The notes below the pieces were generated by a model. That model ran no database searches. It saw only the letters and a program-made list of their open reading frames with translations, and was not told where the DNA came from. Positions 17,781 through 26,792 of a stretch of DNA of 64,000 bases are shown piece by piece. A program made the position numbers and the translations under genes. The stretch spans positions 1,736,001 through 1,800,000 of the forward strand of contig NZ_JAUSQK010000001.1 of NCBI RefSeq assembly GCF_030811115.1. The letters run 5' to 3'. Origin of the DNA: Olsenella profusa DSM 13989. Its GTDB lineage: Bacteria; Actinomycetota; Coriobacteriia; Coriobacteriales; Atopobiaceae. The first letter of the stretch is position 1; the number at the start of each line of letters is the position of its first letter.

Positions 17781-19037
17781 ATGGAAGTCAAGCGAGACAG
17801 GTATCTTGACAGGCTCATTGAGCGGAAAGGCAACGGCCTCATCAAGGCCGTCACGGGAATTCGACGCTGCGGGAAGTCATTCCTCCTGCTCGAGCTGTTC
17901 CATCGCCATCTTGTCGAGTCGGGCGTTCCCGAGTCCCGCATCGTGGAAGTTGCGCTCGACGATCGGGCTAACAAGCCCCTGCGCAATCCTGACACCCTGT
18001 TCGCCTATCTTCGCGGGCGTGTTCCCGGAGACGGCGTCCCCACCTATGTCGTCCTCGATGAAATCCAGCTCGTACCCGAGTTCGAGGACGTCTTGAACAG
18101 CCTTCTTCACATGAGAGGAGCAGACGTTTACGTGTCGGGATCGAACTCCCAGTTCCTCTCCACAGACATTGTCTCAAGGTTCCGAGGGCGCAGCGACGAG
18201 ATCAGGGTGCGACCGCTTTCGTTTTCGGAATTCATGAGCATTTTCGACGGGCCTGCGGACGAAGGGTGGGACGAATACGTTGTCCATGGCGGCATGCCGC
18301 TGGCACTGTCGTATTCGCGCGCCTCCGACAAAGAGGCATACCTGCGCTCGCTGTTCGAGAAGGTGTACATCGCTGACGTCGTCGAGCGCAACAAGGTGCG
18401 ACATCCTGAGGAGCTCGACGAGCTTGTGGACGTACTTGCGTCGGCGACCGGGTCGCTTACCAACCCGACGCGCCTCATGAACGTCTTCAGGAGCGTCAAG
18501 AAAAAGGACATCAGCGATAAGACCATCACCAGCTACATCTCGCACTTGGAAAACGCCTATCTCGTGAGCGAGGCCCAGCGCTTCGACATAAAGGGCAACG
18601 CCTATATTGGATCGCCCAAGAAGTACTACTTCGAGGACGTGGGACTGCGTAATGCGCGCATGGGGTTCAGGCAGGCAGAGGAGAACCACCTCATGGAAAA
18701 CATCGTGTTCAACGAGCTGCTCTCCAGGGGGTTTAACGTTGATGTGGGCGTTGTCGACGCCTTTGGCAGAGACAAAAGCGGCAAGACCATACGCCAACGT
18801 CTGGAGGTCGACTTCGTTGCCACACTTGGTTCGTCGCGCTACTACGTGCAGTCTGCGTTGGCTATCGATGATCCGGAGAAACGCGAGCAGGAGACGAGGC
18901 CGCTCGCGAAAATCGACGACTCGTTCCGCAAGATCGTCGTTGTCCGCGGTGCGATGAAGCCTCGCCGTGATGAGAAGGGCCTGGTCTATATGGGGATACG
19001 GAATTTCCTGCTTGACCCCGACAGTCTTGATGTCTAG
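17781..19037 (+). CDS. AAA_14/DUF4143 ATPase, copy 1
   Basis: 418 residues. Walker A is TGIRRCGKSFLLLEL (about 28-42), Walker B YVVLDEIQLVPEF, sensor VSGSNSQFLS, then a C-terminal DUF4143 domain with the family ending VDFVATLGSSRYYVQSALAI. These are widespread bacterial and archaeal ATPases of unsettled function; the DUF4143 part resembles a nuclease-like fold. A second 418-residue paralogue lies at 33404-34660. The gene separates the intact histidine kinase from a fossil kinase tail, suggesting it entered by insertion or duplication. Confidence 0.9.
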   Translation: MEVKRDRYLDRLIERKGNGLIKAVTGIRRCGKSFLLLELFHRHLVESGVPESRIVEVALDDRANKPLRNPDTLFAYLRGRVPGDGVPTYVVLDEIQLVPEFEDVLNSLLHMRGADVYVSGSNSQFLSTDIVSRFRGRSDEIRVRPLSFSEFMSIFDGPADEGWDEYVVHGGMPLALSYSRASDKEAYLRSLFEKVYIADVVERNKVRHPEELDELVDVLASATGSLTNPTRLMNVFRSVKKKDISDKTITSYISHLENAYLVSEAQRFDIKGNAYIGSPKKYYFEDVGLRNARMGFRQAEENHLMENIVFNELLSRGFNVDVGVVDAFGRDKSGKTIRQRLEVDFVATLGSSRYYVQSALAIDDPEKREQETRPLAKIDDSFRKIVVVRGAMKPRRDEKGLVYMGIRNFLLDPDSLDV

Positions 19038-19281
19038 ACGGATGACAGGGAGAGGTTCAGTGAATATGCATCCTCTCATTACAGTTGATGACATCAGGCC
19101 CCTCGGTGCGAAGGGTGTACATCGAGGGGCTGGTGGCCCGGCTTCCGTTGCCGGATCTGGGTCCCTTGGATCTAATATGACGGCATTCTTGGTAGGAGGC
19201 GCTATAAGCGGGAGAGGGACAGCCCCCTCCGTTCGGGGAACCGGCGACTCGATTCTTCCAGAATTCTTCCCTGCGGACTCG

Positions 19282-19381
19282 GCGGCGTATTGCGGCAGCG
19301 CACGGCGGGCCGTCGCGCTTCTCTGACAACGAGGGCGGTGGGTGCACCTGCACCGTTGAACTGCCGGTTGCGGCATGGTGA
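19282..19381 (+). pseudogene. Fossil 3' end of a histidine kinase gene
   Basis: This 100-bp stretch reads RRIAAAHGG, FSDNEGGGCTCTVELP, then a TGA stop. It matches codon for codon the end of the kinase at 16314-17579 (RRIAAAHGG, FSENEGGGCTCTVELP). No upstream kinase sequence is left. The divergence (for example PSR versus RAC, and silent changes) shows it is an old paralogous copy, not a recent duplication. Confidence 0.75.
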
Positions 19382-19516
19382 GCGCGTAGGAGCTTCCTGA
19401 CCTCTCCGCGCTGTCCCTCTGGAGATTGTGGACGATACTGGCAATGGAGATGTCACCTTTGGCAAGATGGGTGCAGGCTCGCGTGTCTGTCGGATGGCGT
19501 CCATGGGAGGTTGGTC

Positions 19517-20458
19517 ATGAAGAAGCTGAACATTCTCGAAGGGCCCTCGGGCATTCCCGCCATCGCCCTCGGTCTGATGCACATGCCGGCGCTGGCGAAG
19601 GATGAGGCCGCGCGGGTCCTGGCCAATGCCGTCGACCTCGGCGTGAACTTCTTTGATGAGGCTACCTGCTACGCGCAGGGGGAGGCGGAGCGCAGGTTTG
19701 GCGAGGCCTTCCCGCTGTCTGGTCTCTCTCGCGACCAGATTGTCATGCAGACCAAGTGTGGCCTGGAGTTCGCGCGCGGCGTCTTCGACCACTCCAAGGC
19801 CAACATCCTGAAGAGCGTGGACGAGAGCCTGGAGCGCATGGGCCTCGACTACGTGGACGTGCTGCTGCTGCACCGCCCGGACCTCCTCATGGACCCGGAG
19901 GAGGTCGCCGACGCGTTCGATGAGCTGCACGCCAGCGGCAAGGTGCTCCACTTTGGCGTGAGCAACTTCTCCCCGATGATGATAGATCTGCTCAAGAAGC
20001 ACGTGCGCGTTCCCTTGGTCTTTGATCAGATGAGCCTCTCACTGGAGCAGTCGCAGCTCATCGATCAGGGGCTTTATGTGAACAACCTCACGACCGAGCG
20101 CTCCGTGGACCGTGACAACGAGACCTTCAACTACTGCCGCGTGAACGACATCACGATACAGACCTGGTCCTCGCTGTCCTATGGCTTCCCGGCGGGCGGC
20201 AAGCCGGGCGGCTGCTTCGTCGACTCCCCAAAGTTCCCGGAGCTGAACGCCGCCCTGCAGGAGCTTGCGGACAGGCACGGGACGACGAAGGCTGCCATCG
20301 CCATCGCGTGGATCACCTCGCACCCGGCGCACATGCAGGCAATCGTCGGCACGATGAGCCCCGATCACCTGGCAGACATCGTGAGCGGCGCGGACGTCAC
20401 GCTGACCCGCGAGGAGTGGTACGGACTCTACCTCGCGAGCGGAAAGTACCTGCCGTAG
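19517..20458 (+). CDS. Aldo/keto reductase
   Basis: 313 residues, TIM-barrel NADPH-dependent reductase. Visible signatures: GVNFFDEATCY (catalytic Asp then Tyr), SVDESLERMGLDYVDVLLLHRPD (signature 2 with catalytic-site His), VLHFGVSNFSPMMIDLL, and a cofactor-site end AIVGTMSPDHLADI. The active-site Lys corresponds to the K of MQTKCGLEF. It resembles YdhF/YcsN-type reductases of unknown physiological substrate. The ATG at 19517 gives the expected N-terminus. It is alone in orientation before the IS remnants. Confidence 0.9.
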   Translation: MKKLNILEGPSGIPAIALGLMHMPALAKDEAARVLANAVDLGVNFFDEATCYAQGEAERRFGEAFPLSGLSRDQIVMQTKCGLEFARGVFDHSKANILKSVDESLERMGLDYVDVLLLHRPDLLMDPEEVADAFDELHASGKVLHFGVSNFSPMMIDLLKKHVRVPLVFDQMSLSLEQSQLIDQGLYVNNLTTERSVDRDNETFNYCRVNDITIQTWSSLSYGFPAGGKPGGCFVDSPKFPELNAALQELADRHGTTKAAIAIAWITSHPAHMQAIVGTMSPDHLADIVSGADVTLTREEWYGLYLASGKYLP

Positions 20459-20513
20459 GCATCAGTGGTTCCTGACGCTAGCAATTGGGCTGTCTTATAT
20501 TCCTTGTTTTACT

Positions 20514-21126
20514 ACCGGACTTTGGTTTTCTGATTCCCGTTATGGTGCCATGAGGCCCTTCAGCTGCGCCTGCGGCCGATCGAGGGTCGCTCCCCCTCGC
20601 CGCGGAGCATCCCGAGGGAGCAGGACGGGATCGCCTTCACGTCACCCTCGGTGAGATTGAAGTGCAGTAGGGGCAGGCCCGTCCTGGCTGCAAGCTCCTC
20701 TATCAGGGGGGTGTGCCTGGACACGTTGACATACCTCCTCTCGGAGGCGTGGCATACGTCGAAACCCCGGCAGAGGCCCATGATGTCCTCCGACGAGAAC
20801 CTGCCTCCCAGCACCTTGACCTGCAGGAGCCGCACGAGCAGGACCGCGATGTAGCAGACGAGGAAGTGGCCGGCGATCGTGCTCTGCCTCTGCAGATAGA
20901 CCGGCCTTGCGTCGAGCTCGGACTTCATGACCCTGAAGCTCTCCTCGATCCTCCGGAGCCGGTGGTAGGTGTCGTATATCTCGCGGGGCCCCATACCGGT
21001 CTCGGAGGTCACGATCATGTTGTGTCCCGCGAGCATCCTCGCCTTCCGGATCGCCTCGTGGTCGAAGGTGGCCGCGACCCTCATGTCCTCCCTGACCTCG
21101 CCTTCCCCGTCCACGGGCGCGAAGAT
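20514..21126 (-). mobile_element. IS1634-like element, 3' half only
   Basis: The outer end begins ACCGGACTTTGGTTTTCTG at 20514 and is nearly identical to the end at 22241. The fragment contains the C-terminal third of a transposase and stops abruptly at about 21126 against a fragment of an aldo/keto reductase gene. The 5' half and other end are missing. Confidence 0.7.
20560..21126 (-). pseudogene. IS1634-like transposase, C-terminal fragment
   Basis: About 189 codons read leftwards with no start of their own. The conserved DDE-transposase end is visible: RLRRIEESFRVMKSELDARPVY (the YREx-type catalytic Glu region), then LVCYIAVLLVRLLQ and HFNLTEGDVKAI. These are typical of IS1634-like transposases of the IS4 superfamily, normally 500 or more residues. 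The N-terminal two-thirds are absent, so it cannot be active. Confidence 0.7.
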
Positions 21127-21128
21127 GA

Positions 21129-21353
21129 CTACAACTTCTGGTACTTGGCATAGGTGTCGACGTTCTGCGCATGCACGAGCAGCATGTCGAAGTGGTCGGT
21201 GCCGCAGCGTTTGAGGAGCGAGTTGATTGCGCCGTCGAATTCCTCACCGCCCGTCTTGGGCAGGTGCATCATACTGAACTCGAAGTGGCCATTCTTTGCG
21301 TCAACCCATCCCATAGCTGTCTTTCGGGCACAGCAGCTTTGGCAGCCTCTCAT
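21129..21353 (-). pseudogene. Aldo/keto reductase fragment next to IS remnant
   Basis: The short frame contains EEFDGAINSLLKRCGTDHFDMLLVHAQNVD, the region around signature 2 of aldo/keto reductases with a CGTDHFD variant common in the Fe-S-binding subgroup. It breaks off at the IS fragment (last residues YAKYQKL). Only about 45 residues have homology. Probably a gene destroyed by IS insertion and later deletion; the fragment differs from the intact reductase at 19517. Confidence 0.55.
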
Positions 21354-22186
21354 GCGGCTGCCGCGTCCGTCTCTTGGCCTGACGCTGTGCCAGCCCCGTT
21401 TCCCCTCGATACATAGGGTCCGAGCGTAGGATCGGATTTGAAGTACTGGTACAGCTCCTCCGAGACCTGTTCGGAGGAGGCGATCTCTATGAGAATGCCT
21501 GTCCTGCTCGTGTAGTAGCCATAGTATTCTTTGCCCACCACGAGCGGACCGACGCCATTGGCATCGAGCATCGAGTCAAGCTCTGGCGCATACACTTTGA
21601 ACGAGATACCTGCCGGGTCATCGGCGGGCACCCACCTTTCCACTCCAGCGACCTTCTTGTATGTCATCGGCTTGAGGCAGATGCGCTCCTGCAGCGGCAT
21701 TGGGATGCCTGTCTGAGAGGCACGTGCGTTGAAGTAGCTCGAATCGTCGGTCACGGCGGGATCCATGTACACATCATAGATTGAAACGAGGCTTCCAAGG
21801 CCGTGCTGCAGGTCTTTTGCAGCTCCCATGGCCTTGCTGCCCGCATACCAGATTCCGATGCCGAAGACAACGAGCAGCGCAAAGCTCAAAGCTTTGACAT
21901 GGAGCGCGCGGTTTTCGAGATGGGACGCATTGGCAAAGCCCAAGCCCGCCTGCATGAACCCCCGGAGGCAGAAGCCAAGAATGGCCGTAAAGTAGATCAG
22001 GTACTTCCAGACCGCCTCCCAGCCAATCGTGGGCGGGATGCTGTCCTGTGGCAGAAGGTACAACATGACACTGAGCCCCACGAGGACAATCCAGGCCTGG
22101 CGCAGGTGCTCTCTGGCATCGGGACAGACTCTCTCACGCGTGCCCTCAGTGCGTGCCTTGGCAGTCTCGTCTCGTACATCGTCCAT
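21350..22186 (-). CDS. Hypothetical membrane protein
   Basis: 278 residues. I do not recognise a family. After a charged N-terminus there are hydrophobic segments at about 30-47 (AWIVLVGLSVMLYLL), 58-75, and 98-116 (ALSFALLVVFGIGIWYAGS). A long extracellular or soluble domain of about 150 residues follows, rich in Tyr and Pro. The ATG at 22186 starts MDDVRDETAK. It lies between two IS1634-like remnants and may be part of a transferred segment. Four bases of its 3' end overlap the reductase fragment. Confidence 0.6.
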   Translation of the reverse strand: MDDVRDETAKARTEGTRERVCPDAREHLRQAWIVLVGLSVMLYLLPQDSIPPTIGWEAVWKYLIYFTAILGFCLRGFMQAGLGFANASHLENRALHVKALSFALLVVFGIGIWYAGSKAMGAAKDLQHGLGSLVSIYDVYMDPAVTDDSSYFNARASQTGIPMPLQERICLKPMTYKKVAGVERWVPADDPAGISFKVYAPELDSMLDANGVGPLVVGKEYYGYYTSRTGILIEIASSEQVSEELYQYFKSDPTLGPYVSRGNGAGTASGQETDAAAA

Positions 22187-22240
22187 GGCAGGAGCCTTTC
22201 TCTGTCAGTCTGCGCACATCTGCCCTAATGGTATTATCGC

Positions 22241-22932
22241 ACCGGACTTTGGTTTTCTGATTCCCGTTATGGTGCCATGAGGCCCTTCAGCTGCGCCTGC
22301 GGCCGGCCGAGGGTCGCTCGTCACCCAGGCAGGCGAGGCCGTCATAGAGCTGGTTCAGCGTGAAGGCTGCATCCACGCCTTCCATCTGCGGCAGCACGTC
22401 GGTGAAGGTCCTGAGCTTCGAGCAGGGCGCCACGGCGTGGGCGTAGACGAGCGAGGAGAGGAGCTCCGCAATCTGGAACCGAAAGCCGCTGTGGAGCTGC
22501 AGGTACGCGAGGTCGCCCGCCACGCCGAGCGCGTCATCCACCGCCTTGACCGCGAAGTGGCCCAGGTGCCTCTCGACGAGATCGGGCCCGAACTCGCGGA
22601 CCTTCTTCCGTTCCCTGGCCGTCTTCCTCTCGGCGTTCATCATGTCCACCTCGGCCTTGAAGTGCGCGATGGGGTTTACGATGCCGGACTCCCTGAGCTC
22701 GTGCTCGTAGCCCAGTGCCTTCATGGACCTGTTCGCGGTGTGCCCCCGCTCGGGGTCCCAGTGGCTCTCGTAGATCTGGAGATAGAGCCCCTTTTTGTTG
22801 TGCGTTCTCTTGAGGAAGTAGGCCACCGCCGCCCCCTGTTAAACGAAAGCACCATAGCACTATATAGAGATGGTACCAGGAAATGTCCTCCTTGCTATCA
22901 GACCGCATGTGGAATCCTAAAGATCTGTGGTG
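22241..22932 (-). mobile_element. IS1634-like element with internal deletion
   Basis: The right end (ACCGGACTTTGGTTTTCTG, from 22241) is the same as at 20514. The transposase N-terminus is intact up to about residue 167 and then joins directly to the last ten codons (ERPSAGRRRS), so about two-thirds of the gene was deleted with both element ends kept. The far boundary near 22932 is a guess based on a weak GGAATC...GGTG match to the other end. Confidence 0.6.
22287..22826 (-). pseudogene. IS1634-like transposase, internally deleted
   Basis: 179 codons from an ATG at 22826 that starts MAYFLKRTHNKKGLYLQIY, the usual opening of IS1634-like transposases, followed by GHTANRSMKALGYEHEL and a helical region ending LNQLYDGLACLGDERPS. 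It then jumps in frame to the terminal GRRRS. The catalytic Asp/Asp/Glu segments are lost. It could be mobilised only by a full-length relative elsewhere. Confidence 0.7.
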
Positions 22933-22958
22933 ATAAGATCTAAATACGGGTGTTTTGC

Positions 22959-22998
22959 TACTATCTTAGCCAAATAATTTATAATGGCTAAGATAGTA
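22959..22998. promoter_or_regulatory. Perfect palindrome over the -10 box of Fic gene 1
   Basis: TACTATCTTAGCCA (22959-22972) and TGGCTAAGATAGTA (22985-22998) are perfect 14-bp inverted arms with a 12-bp AT spacer. A consensus TATAAT (22980-22985) lies in the centre. The Fic start codon is 17 bp further on. This is a strong operator candidate, probably for autoregulation by the Fic protein's C-terminal winged helix. Confidence 0.7.
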
Positions 22999-23014
22999 GA
23001 GAGGTGGCGAGGAT

Positions 23015-24064
23015 ATGGCGGAGCAGTTCGACTATGACAGGATGCTTGCGAGCCTCCTAGTGCCAGAGGTGTTCTCTGCACTTGCGGATGTGCACGAACA
23101 TAGGGGCAGGGAGCAACTCTATGTCACCATGGCACCCGACGTTCTGGACAGCCTCGTCGAGTCGGCGCGCATTCAGAGTACGGGCGCCTCGAACAGAATC
23201 GAGAACATATCCACCTCGGACAAACGCCTACGCGAGCTTGTGACGGCAGGCGCGAAGCCCCATACCCGTGACGAACGCGAGATCGTGGGCTATCGCTACG
23301 TACTTGATGAGATACATGTGTTGCATGATGACATTCCCGTTATGCCCAACGTCATCCTGCAGCTCCACCGCGCCCTATACCGATTCACCGAGGCCGGTTT
23401 TGCCGGGCGGTGGAAGGACTCGGACAACGTCATTGCCGAGCAAGGCGAATCCGGTGAGATGGTCGTCCGGTTCAGGCCCACAAGTGCCGTCGCGACTCCC
23501 CATGCGATGGAGCGAATCTGCGACGAGTATGCAAGGCAGATTGGCACCGGCAGGCATGACCCACTGCTCGTCTCGCTGGTCTTTGCCTTCGACTTCGTGT
23601 CCATCCACCCGTTCAACGACGGCAACGGACGCATGAGTCGCCTGCTCATCCTGCTTCTCCTGTACCGCAGCGGCTACCTCGTGGGGAAGTACGTATCCAT
23701 CGAGCGCGAGATGGAGCGCACGAGGCAGACCTACTACGAGGCGCTTGCGGCAAGCTCTGTGGGCTGGAAGGATGCCACGAGTGACTATGCGCCATTCGTG
23801 ACCTACATGCTGGGTGTCCTCATCGCCTGCTATGGGGAGCTGGACGAGCGCGTCGCGCGCCTGTCGTCTGGTAAGAGCAATGAGGATATACTGCGCGCGT
23901 ATTTCGATGGTCTTATGGGCGCCGCCACCAAGTACGAGATCATGGACGCTAACCCCTCGATGAGCCAGCGCACTATCGAGCGCATCCTCCAGAGGCTGCA
24001 GGCGGAGGGTGCCATCGAGAAGGTCGGTGCCGCCCGCGCCACGATGTATAGGGTGAGGCGCTAG
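23015..24064 (+). CDS. Fic-domain adenylyltransferase-like protein 1
   Basis: 349 residues. The active-site motif HPFNDGNGRMSR begins at about residue 198 and contains all catalytic residues for AMP transfer. An N-terminal inhibitory helix of the class II type is present (SNRIEN, residues 59-64: S-x-x-x-E-N). The C-terminus is a winged helix-turn-helix (NPSMSQRTIERILQRLQAEGAIEKV). Class II Fic proteins are self-inhibited in cis and modify a protein hydroxyl group. The target is unknown. It is followed 140 bp later by a second, different Fic gene. Confidence 0.92.
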   Translation: MAEQFDYDRMLASLLVPEVFSALADVHEHRGREQLYVTMAPDVLDSLVESARIQSTGASNRIENISTSDKRLRELVTAGAKPHTRDEREIVGYRYVLDEIHVLHDDIPVMPNVILQLHRALYRFTEAGFAGRWKDSDNVIAEQGESGEMVVRFRPTSAVATPHAMERICDEYARQIGTGRHDPLLVSLVFAFDFVSIHPFNDGNGRMSRLLILLLLYRSGYLVGKYVSIEREMERTRQTYYEALAASSVGWKDATSDYAPFVTYMLGVLIACYGELDERVARLSSGKSNEDILRAYFDGLMGAATKYEIMDANPSMSQRTIERILQRLQAEGAIEKVGAARATMYRVRR

Positions 24065-24153
24065 GTGGGTGCACGTGTGCCGCGGATGTGGGCTCGCTGC
24101 CGCTGGCACGCCTGGGAGGGGCGTCTGGCAGGCCTTGTAGGGGGGGTGGCCAT

Positions 24154-24190
24154 GTATACCGCCAATGGCGGTATACTTATGGCGATATAC
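24154..24190. promoter_or_regulatory. Palindrome plus half-site upstream of Fic gene 2
   Basis: GTATACCGCC-AAT-GGCGGTATAC (24154-24176) is a perfect 23-bp inverted repeat. A degenerate third half-site, GGCGATATAC, follows at 24181-24190. The block ends 14 bp before the Fic 2 ATG and covers its likely leader, so binding would block transcription or ribosome access. Confidence 0.65.
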
Positions 24191-24204
24191 ATGAGAGGAT
24201 GCCC

Positions 24205-25161
24205 ATGGCCTACGTCCCACCATTCGAGCGAAACGACCGGATCGATTCGCTCTGCATGGAGATTGCCGAGCTCGTCGGCAAGATATCTCCCCAGTCGAAT
24301 TTTGCCGCGAGTCCTACGCTCCACCGCGAGCTGCGCATCAAGACGATACACTCTTCGCTTCTCATTGAGGGGAACGAGCTTGACGAGAAGGCCGTGACGG
24401 CGATCCTCGATGGCAAGCACGTATTGGGTGACGCTCATGACATTCTTGAGGTGAAGAACGCCCAGCGTGCCTATGAGTTGCTTCCACGCCTCAATCCGTA
24501 CTCAATCGATGACCTTCTCAGAGCGTATGGAGTGATGATGAGAGGGCTTGTCCCCGAGGCCGGCCGCTTTCGCTCGGGAAATGTTGGTGTGTTTGATGGT
24601 GGTACCCTCATCCATGCCGGGACGCCTGCCAAGTACGTGCCTGAGGTCATGTCCGACATGTTTGCATGGCTTAAGAGCACCATCATGCATCCGCTGCTCG
24701 CCTCGTGCATCTTCCATTTTGAGTTTGAGTTCACCCACCCGTTCGCTGACGGCAATGGCAGGATGGGCAGGCTCTGGCACACGCTGCTGCTCTCAAGATG
24801 GAGGCCGATCCTCGCATGGCTGCCCGTCGAGAGCACCATCCGCAGTCGGCAGGCGGGGTACTACGCGGCTCTTGCCGAATCGGACGCACGAGGATCGAGC
24901 GAGGCATTCGTCGAGTTCATACTTGAGGTCATACGCGACGCCATCATTCCCTTTGCCCTGCCGCAGAGCGCGCACGAGCTTGAGCTGTCGGATGCCCTGT
25001 CATTCTTCGAGGAGAACCCCAGGGGCACGATCTCTGCCCTCGCCGAACGCCTCGGTAGCTCGAAGCGCACCGCCGAGCGTGTGGTTGCGGAGCTCAAGGC
25101 GGCCGGCAAGCTGGAGAGAGAGGGGAGCGCAAGAGCTGGCGTGTGGATCGTGCGCAGGTAG
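24205..25161 (+). CDS. Fic-domain adenylyltransferase-like protein 2
   Basis: 318 residues. The catalytic motif is HPFADGNGRMGR at about 178. The inhibitory helix SLLIEG (51-56) follows the class II rule. The C-terminal winged helix is GTISALAERLGSSKRTAERVVAEL. I chose the ATG at 24205 because GAGAGG lies 6 bp upstream; the ATG at 24199 would sit on the ribosome site. It is only distantly similar to Fic 1, so the two are neighbours of separate origin rather than a tandem duplication. Confidence 0.9.
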   Translation: MAYVPPFERNDRIDSLCMEIAELVGKISPQSNFAASPTLHRELRIKTIHSSLLIEGNELDEKAVTAILDGKHVLGDAHDILEVKNAQRAYELLPRLNPYSIDDLLRAYGVMMRGLVPEAGRFRSGNVGVFDGGTLIHAGTPAKYVPEVMSDMFAWLKSTIMHPLLASCIFHFEFEFTHPFADGNGRMGRLWHTLLLSRWRPILAWLPVESTIRSRQAGYYAALAESDARGSSEAFVEFILEVIRDAIIPFALPQSAHELELSDALSFFEENPRGTISALAERLGSSKRTAERVVAELKAAGKLEREGSARAGVWIVRR

Positions 25162-25279
25162 GGCGTTGGCCCCCAGATCATTTCCCGCCCCCAGGGTCCC
25201 AAGCCGTCCCATTTGTGTCGCGTACACCTACTACCATCATCAGAAGAGTAGCTGGTGTCTACAAAGGGGGCAGGATCAC

Positions 25280-26407
25280 ATGGACGAGATAGATTGTGGG
25301 ACGAATCGAGAAACGATTGCGAACATGTGCCGACGCTTTCGCAGAAGTATGTACGACACTTCCAACCTTGTTGACTGGCAGCAGTGGCATCGTGAGAGGA
25401 ACTGGATCCTGACGGGGAGCAAGGATCGGAGTTTTTCTTGGCCCATCTTCGGAAGTCTGGTTGTGCAGGAACCCGGGTATCTCGCGCTTGTCCTGACGGC
25501 AGTTGGCATCCTAGGGGTCTTCCTCCGCTTCGCAGCACAGTTATGCAAGGACATACCCTCCTTGCGTTTTCTCTGGGAGTTCTTTCGACCGGCGCTTGAG
25601 TTTGACGCTTCGGGTGGGGAAGCGATAGCGACTATACTGACCGCTCTGCTTATGGGCGCTCTTGTCATCTTGCTGCTGTCTCTTCCGGTCATGCATACGG
25701 GAAGAGAGTTGTGCAGGCGCCATTGCAAGTTGTCCGGTCCTAGCCGATTCTGTAAGTGGGAGGATCTTGAGCACTATAACAAGATCTGGCTACAGGTAAG
25801 CGGAGCATGTTCGGGCTTCCTGCTCGGCTATGCCCTCATGGCCATCGTTGGCGTTTTGCGCACAAATGTCTTTGGTGCTGCGTCGATGACCTTCTTGGGC
25901 GCCTTTCATTTCTGGCTCCTGCTCCCGACCGGAACACTCAAGCGACTGCTTGAACTTAAGTTTGTTCCTCTTAGGGGGCTTCTGGCTGGATTATTGTCAG
26001 TCCTGCTGGTTGCACTACTGGGAAGTCTAGGAAATTACCAGGTCATTCCAGAGGTTGTTACAGCTGATCTCTTGAGCAAGGCCCTAAGCCTATACAAAGA
26101 CCTTTTTTTGTTGCTCCCTCTTACCCTTATATACGATGTCCTAGGGTGTGTGCAACAGTTCAGGACTAACCGTGAGATGGCCCAGAGGATTCCGTTGATA
26201 AGGCGCATAGATACGTTCTCTGACAAACACCCCTCAGCATTAGGAGAAGATTCTTCCCAAGCAGGAGGAAAGATACTACCACGTCGTACATACTCCGATT
26301 GGTTCAAGGGTGATATGCGATGGGCGATCATCGAGATTTGCATTCCGTTAGTGGCCATTTTTATATTTTATTGTGTTGGTAGCGTCATCCCGTATCCTGC
26401 TGTCTGA
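25280..26407 (+). CDS. Hypothetical polytopic membrane protein
   Basis: 375 residues, family not recognised. There are seven or eight hydrophobic segments, for example LALVLTAVGILGVFLRFA, ATILTALLMGALVILLLSL, GACSGFLLGYALMAIVGVL, GLLAGLLSVLLVALLGSL, and the C-terminal IEICIPLVAIFIFYCVG. A soluble loop of about 60 residues lies between the last two. Base composition falls noticeably below that of neighbours (many AT-ending codons near 26040-26400), a sign of transfer. The ATG at 25280 follows GGGGGCAGGA. It lies 118 bp after Fic 2 and might belong to the same acquired segment. Confidence 0.65.
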   Translation: MDEIDCGTNRETIANMCRRFRRSMYDTSNLVDWQQWHRERNWILTGSKDRSFSWPIFGSLVVQEPGYLALVLTAVGILGVFLRFAAQLCKDIPSLRFLWEFFRPALEFDASGGEAIATILTALLMGALVILLLSLPVMHTGRELCRRHCKLSGPSRFCKWEDLEHYNKIWLQVSGACSGFLLGYALMAIVGVLRTNVFGAASMTFLGAFHFWLLLPTGTLKRLLELKFVPLRGLLAGLLSVLLVALLGSLGNYQVIPEVVTADLLSKALSLYKDLFLLLPLTLIYDVLGCVQQFRTNREMAQRIPLIRRIDTFSDKHPSALGEDSSQAGGKILPRRTYSDWFKGDMRWAIIEICIPLVAIFIFYCVGSVIPYPAV

Positions 26408-26792
26408 CAACGTAGGGTGGCATGACGGTTGGCACCTTGGCCGTCTCCAATCATGCGGTACGTCACATCGATGAAATCCTTTGCGAAGGTGTGTGGGTGG
26501 CGATTTGCATATTGTGGACACGAATTATGCCCATAATTCAAGAGGTGAATGATACAAGCCTAGGGCGTCAATGAGGAAATACCGACCATGGAAAAATTTC
26601 CATCCTCATTGTACGAGCATCGAGTGGCAGGCGACGCCCGTTACTACACTGTTCATGACAGCCGGCTTCCTTTGTTGGGCCTGCCTCATAGTGGCAGAAG
26701 GTTCCAAATGATGGCCGCGCCCGTGTGCCGCAGGACCAGGGGCTCGGCGCAGGGGAGATGTGACTGAGCCAAGGATGAAGGAGGGCCATCTC
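26408..26792. other. Intergenic region with two dyads
   Basis: 385 bases without a supported gene. GAATTAT-GCCC-ATAATTC (26522-26539) is a perfect inverted repeat, and a second dyad centres on ATGGAAA-AA-TTTCCAT (26587-26602) flanked by AATGAGG/CCTCATT. Both may be operators or RNA hairpins; no T-run marks a terminator. Confidence 0.45.

Noticed and set aside
24548-25279. Long plus-strand frame upstream of the membrane protein, as an N-terminal extension
   Set aside because: It overlaps the Fic 2 gene out of frame and is Arg/Ser/Pro-rich; the membrane protein has its own start and ribosome site at 25280.
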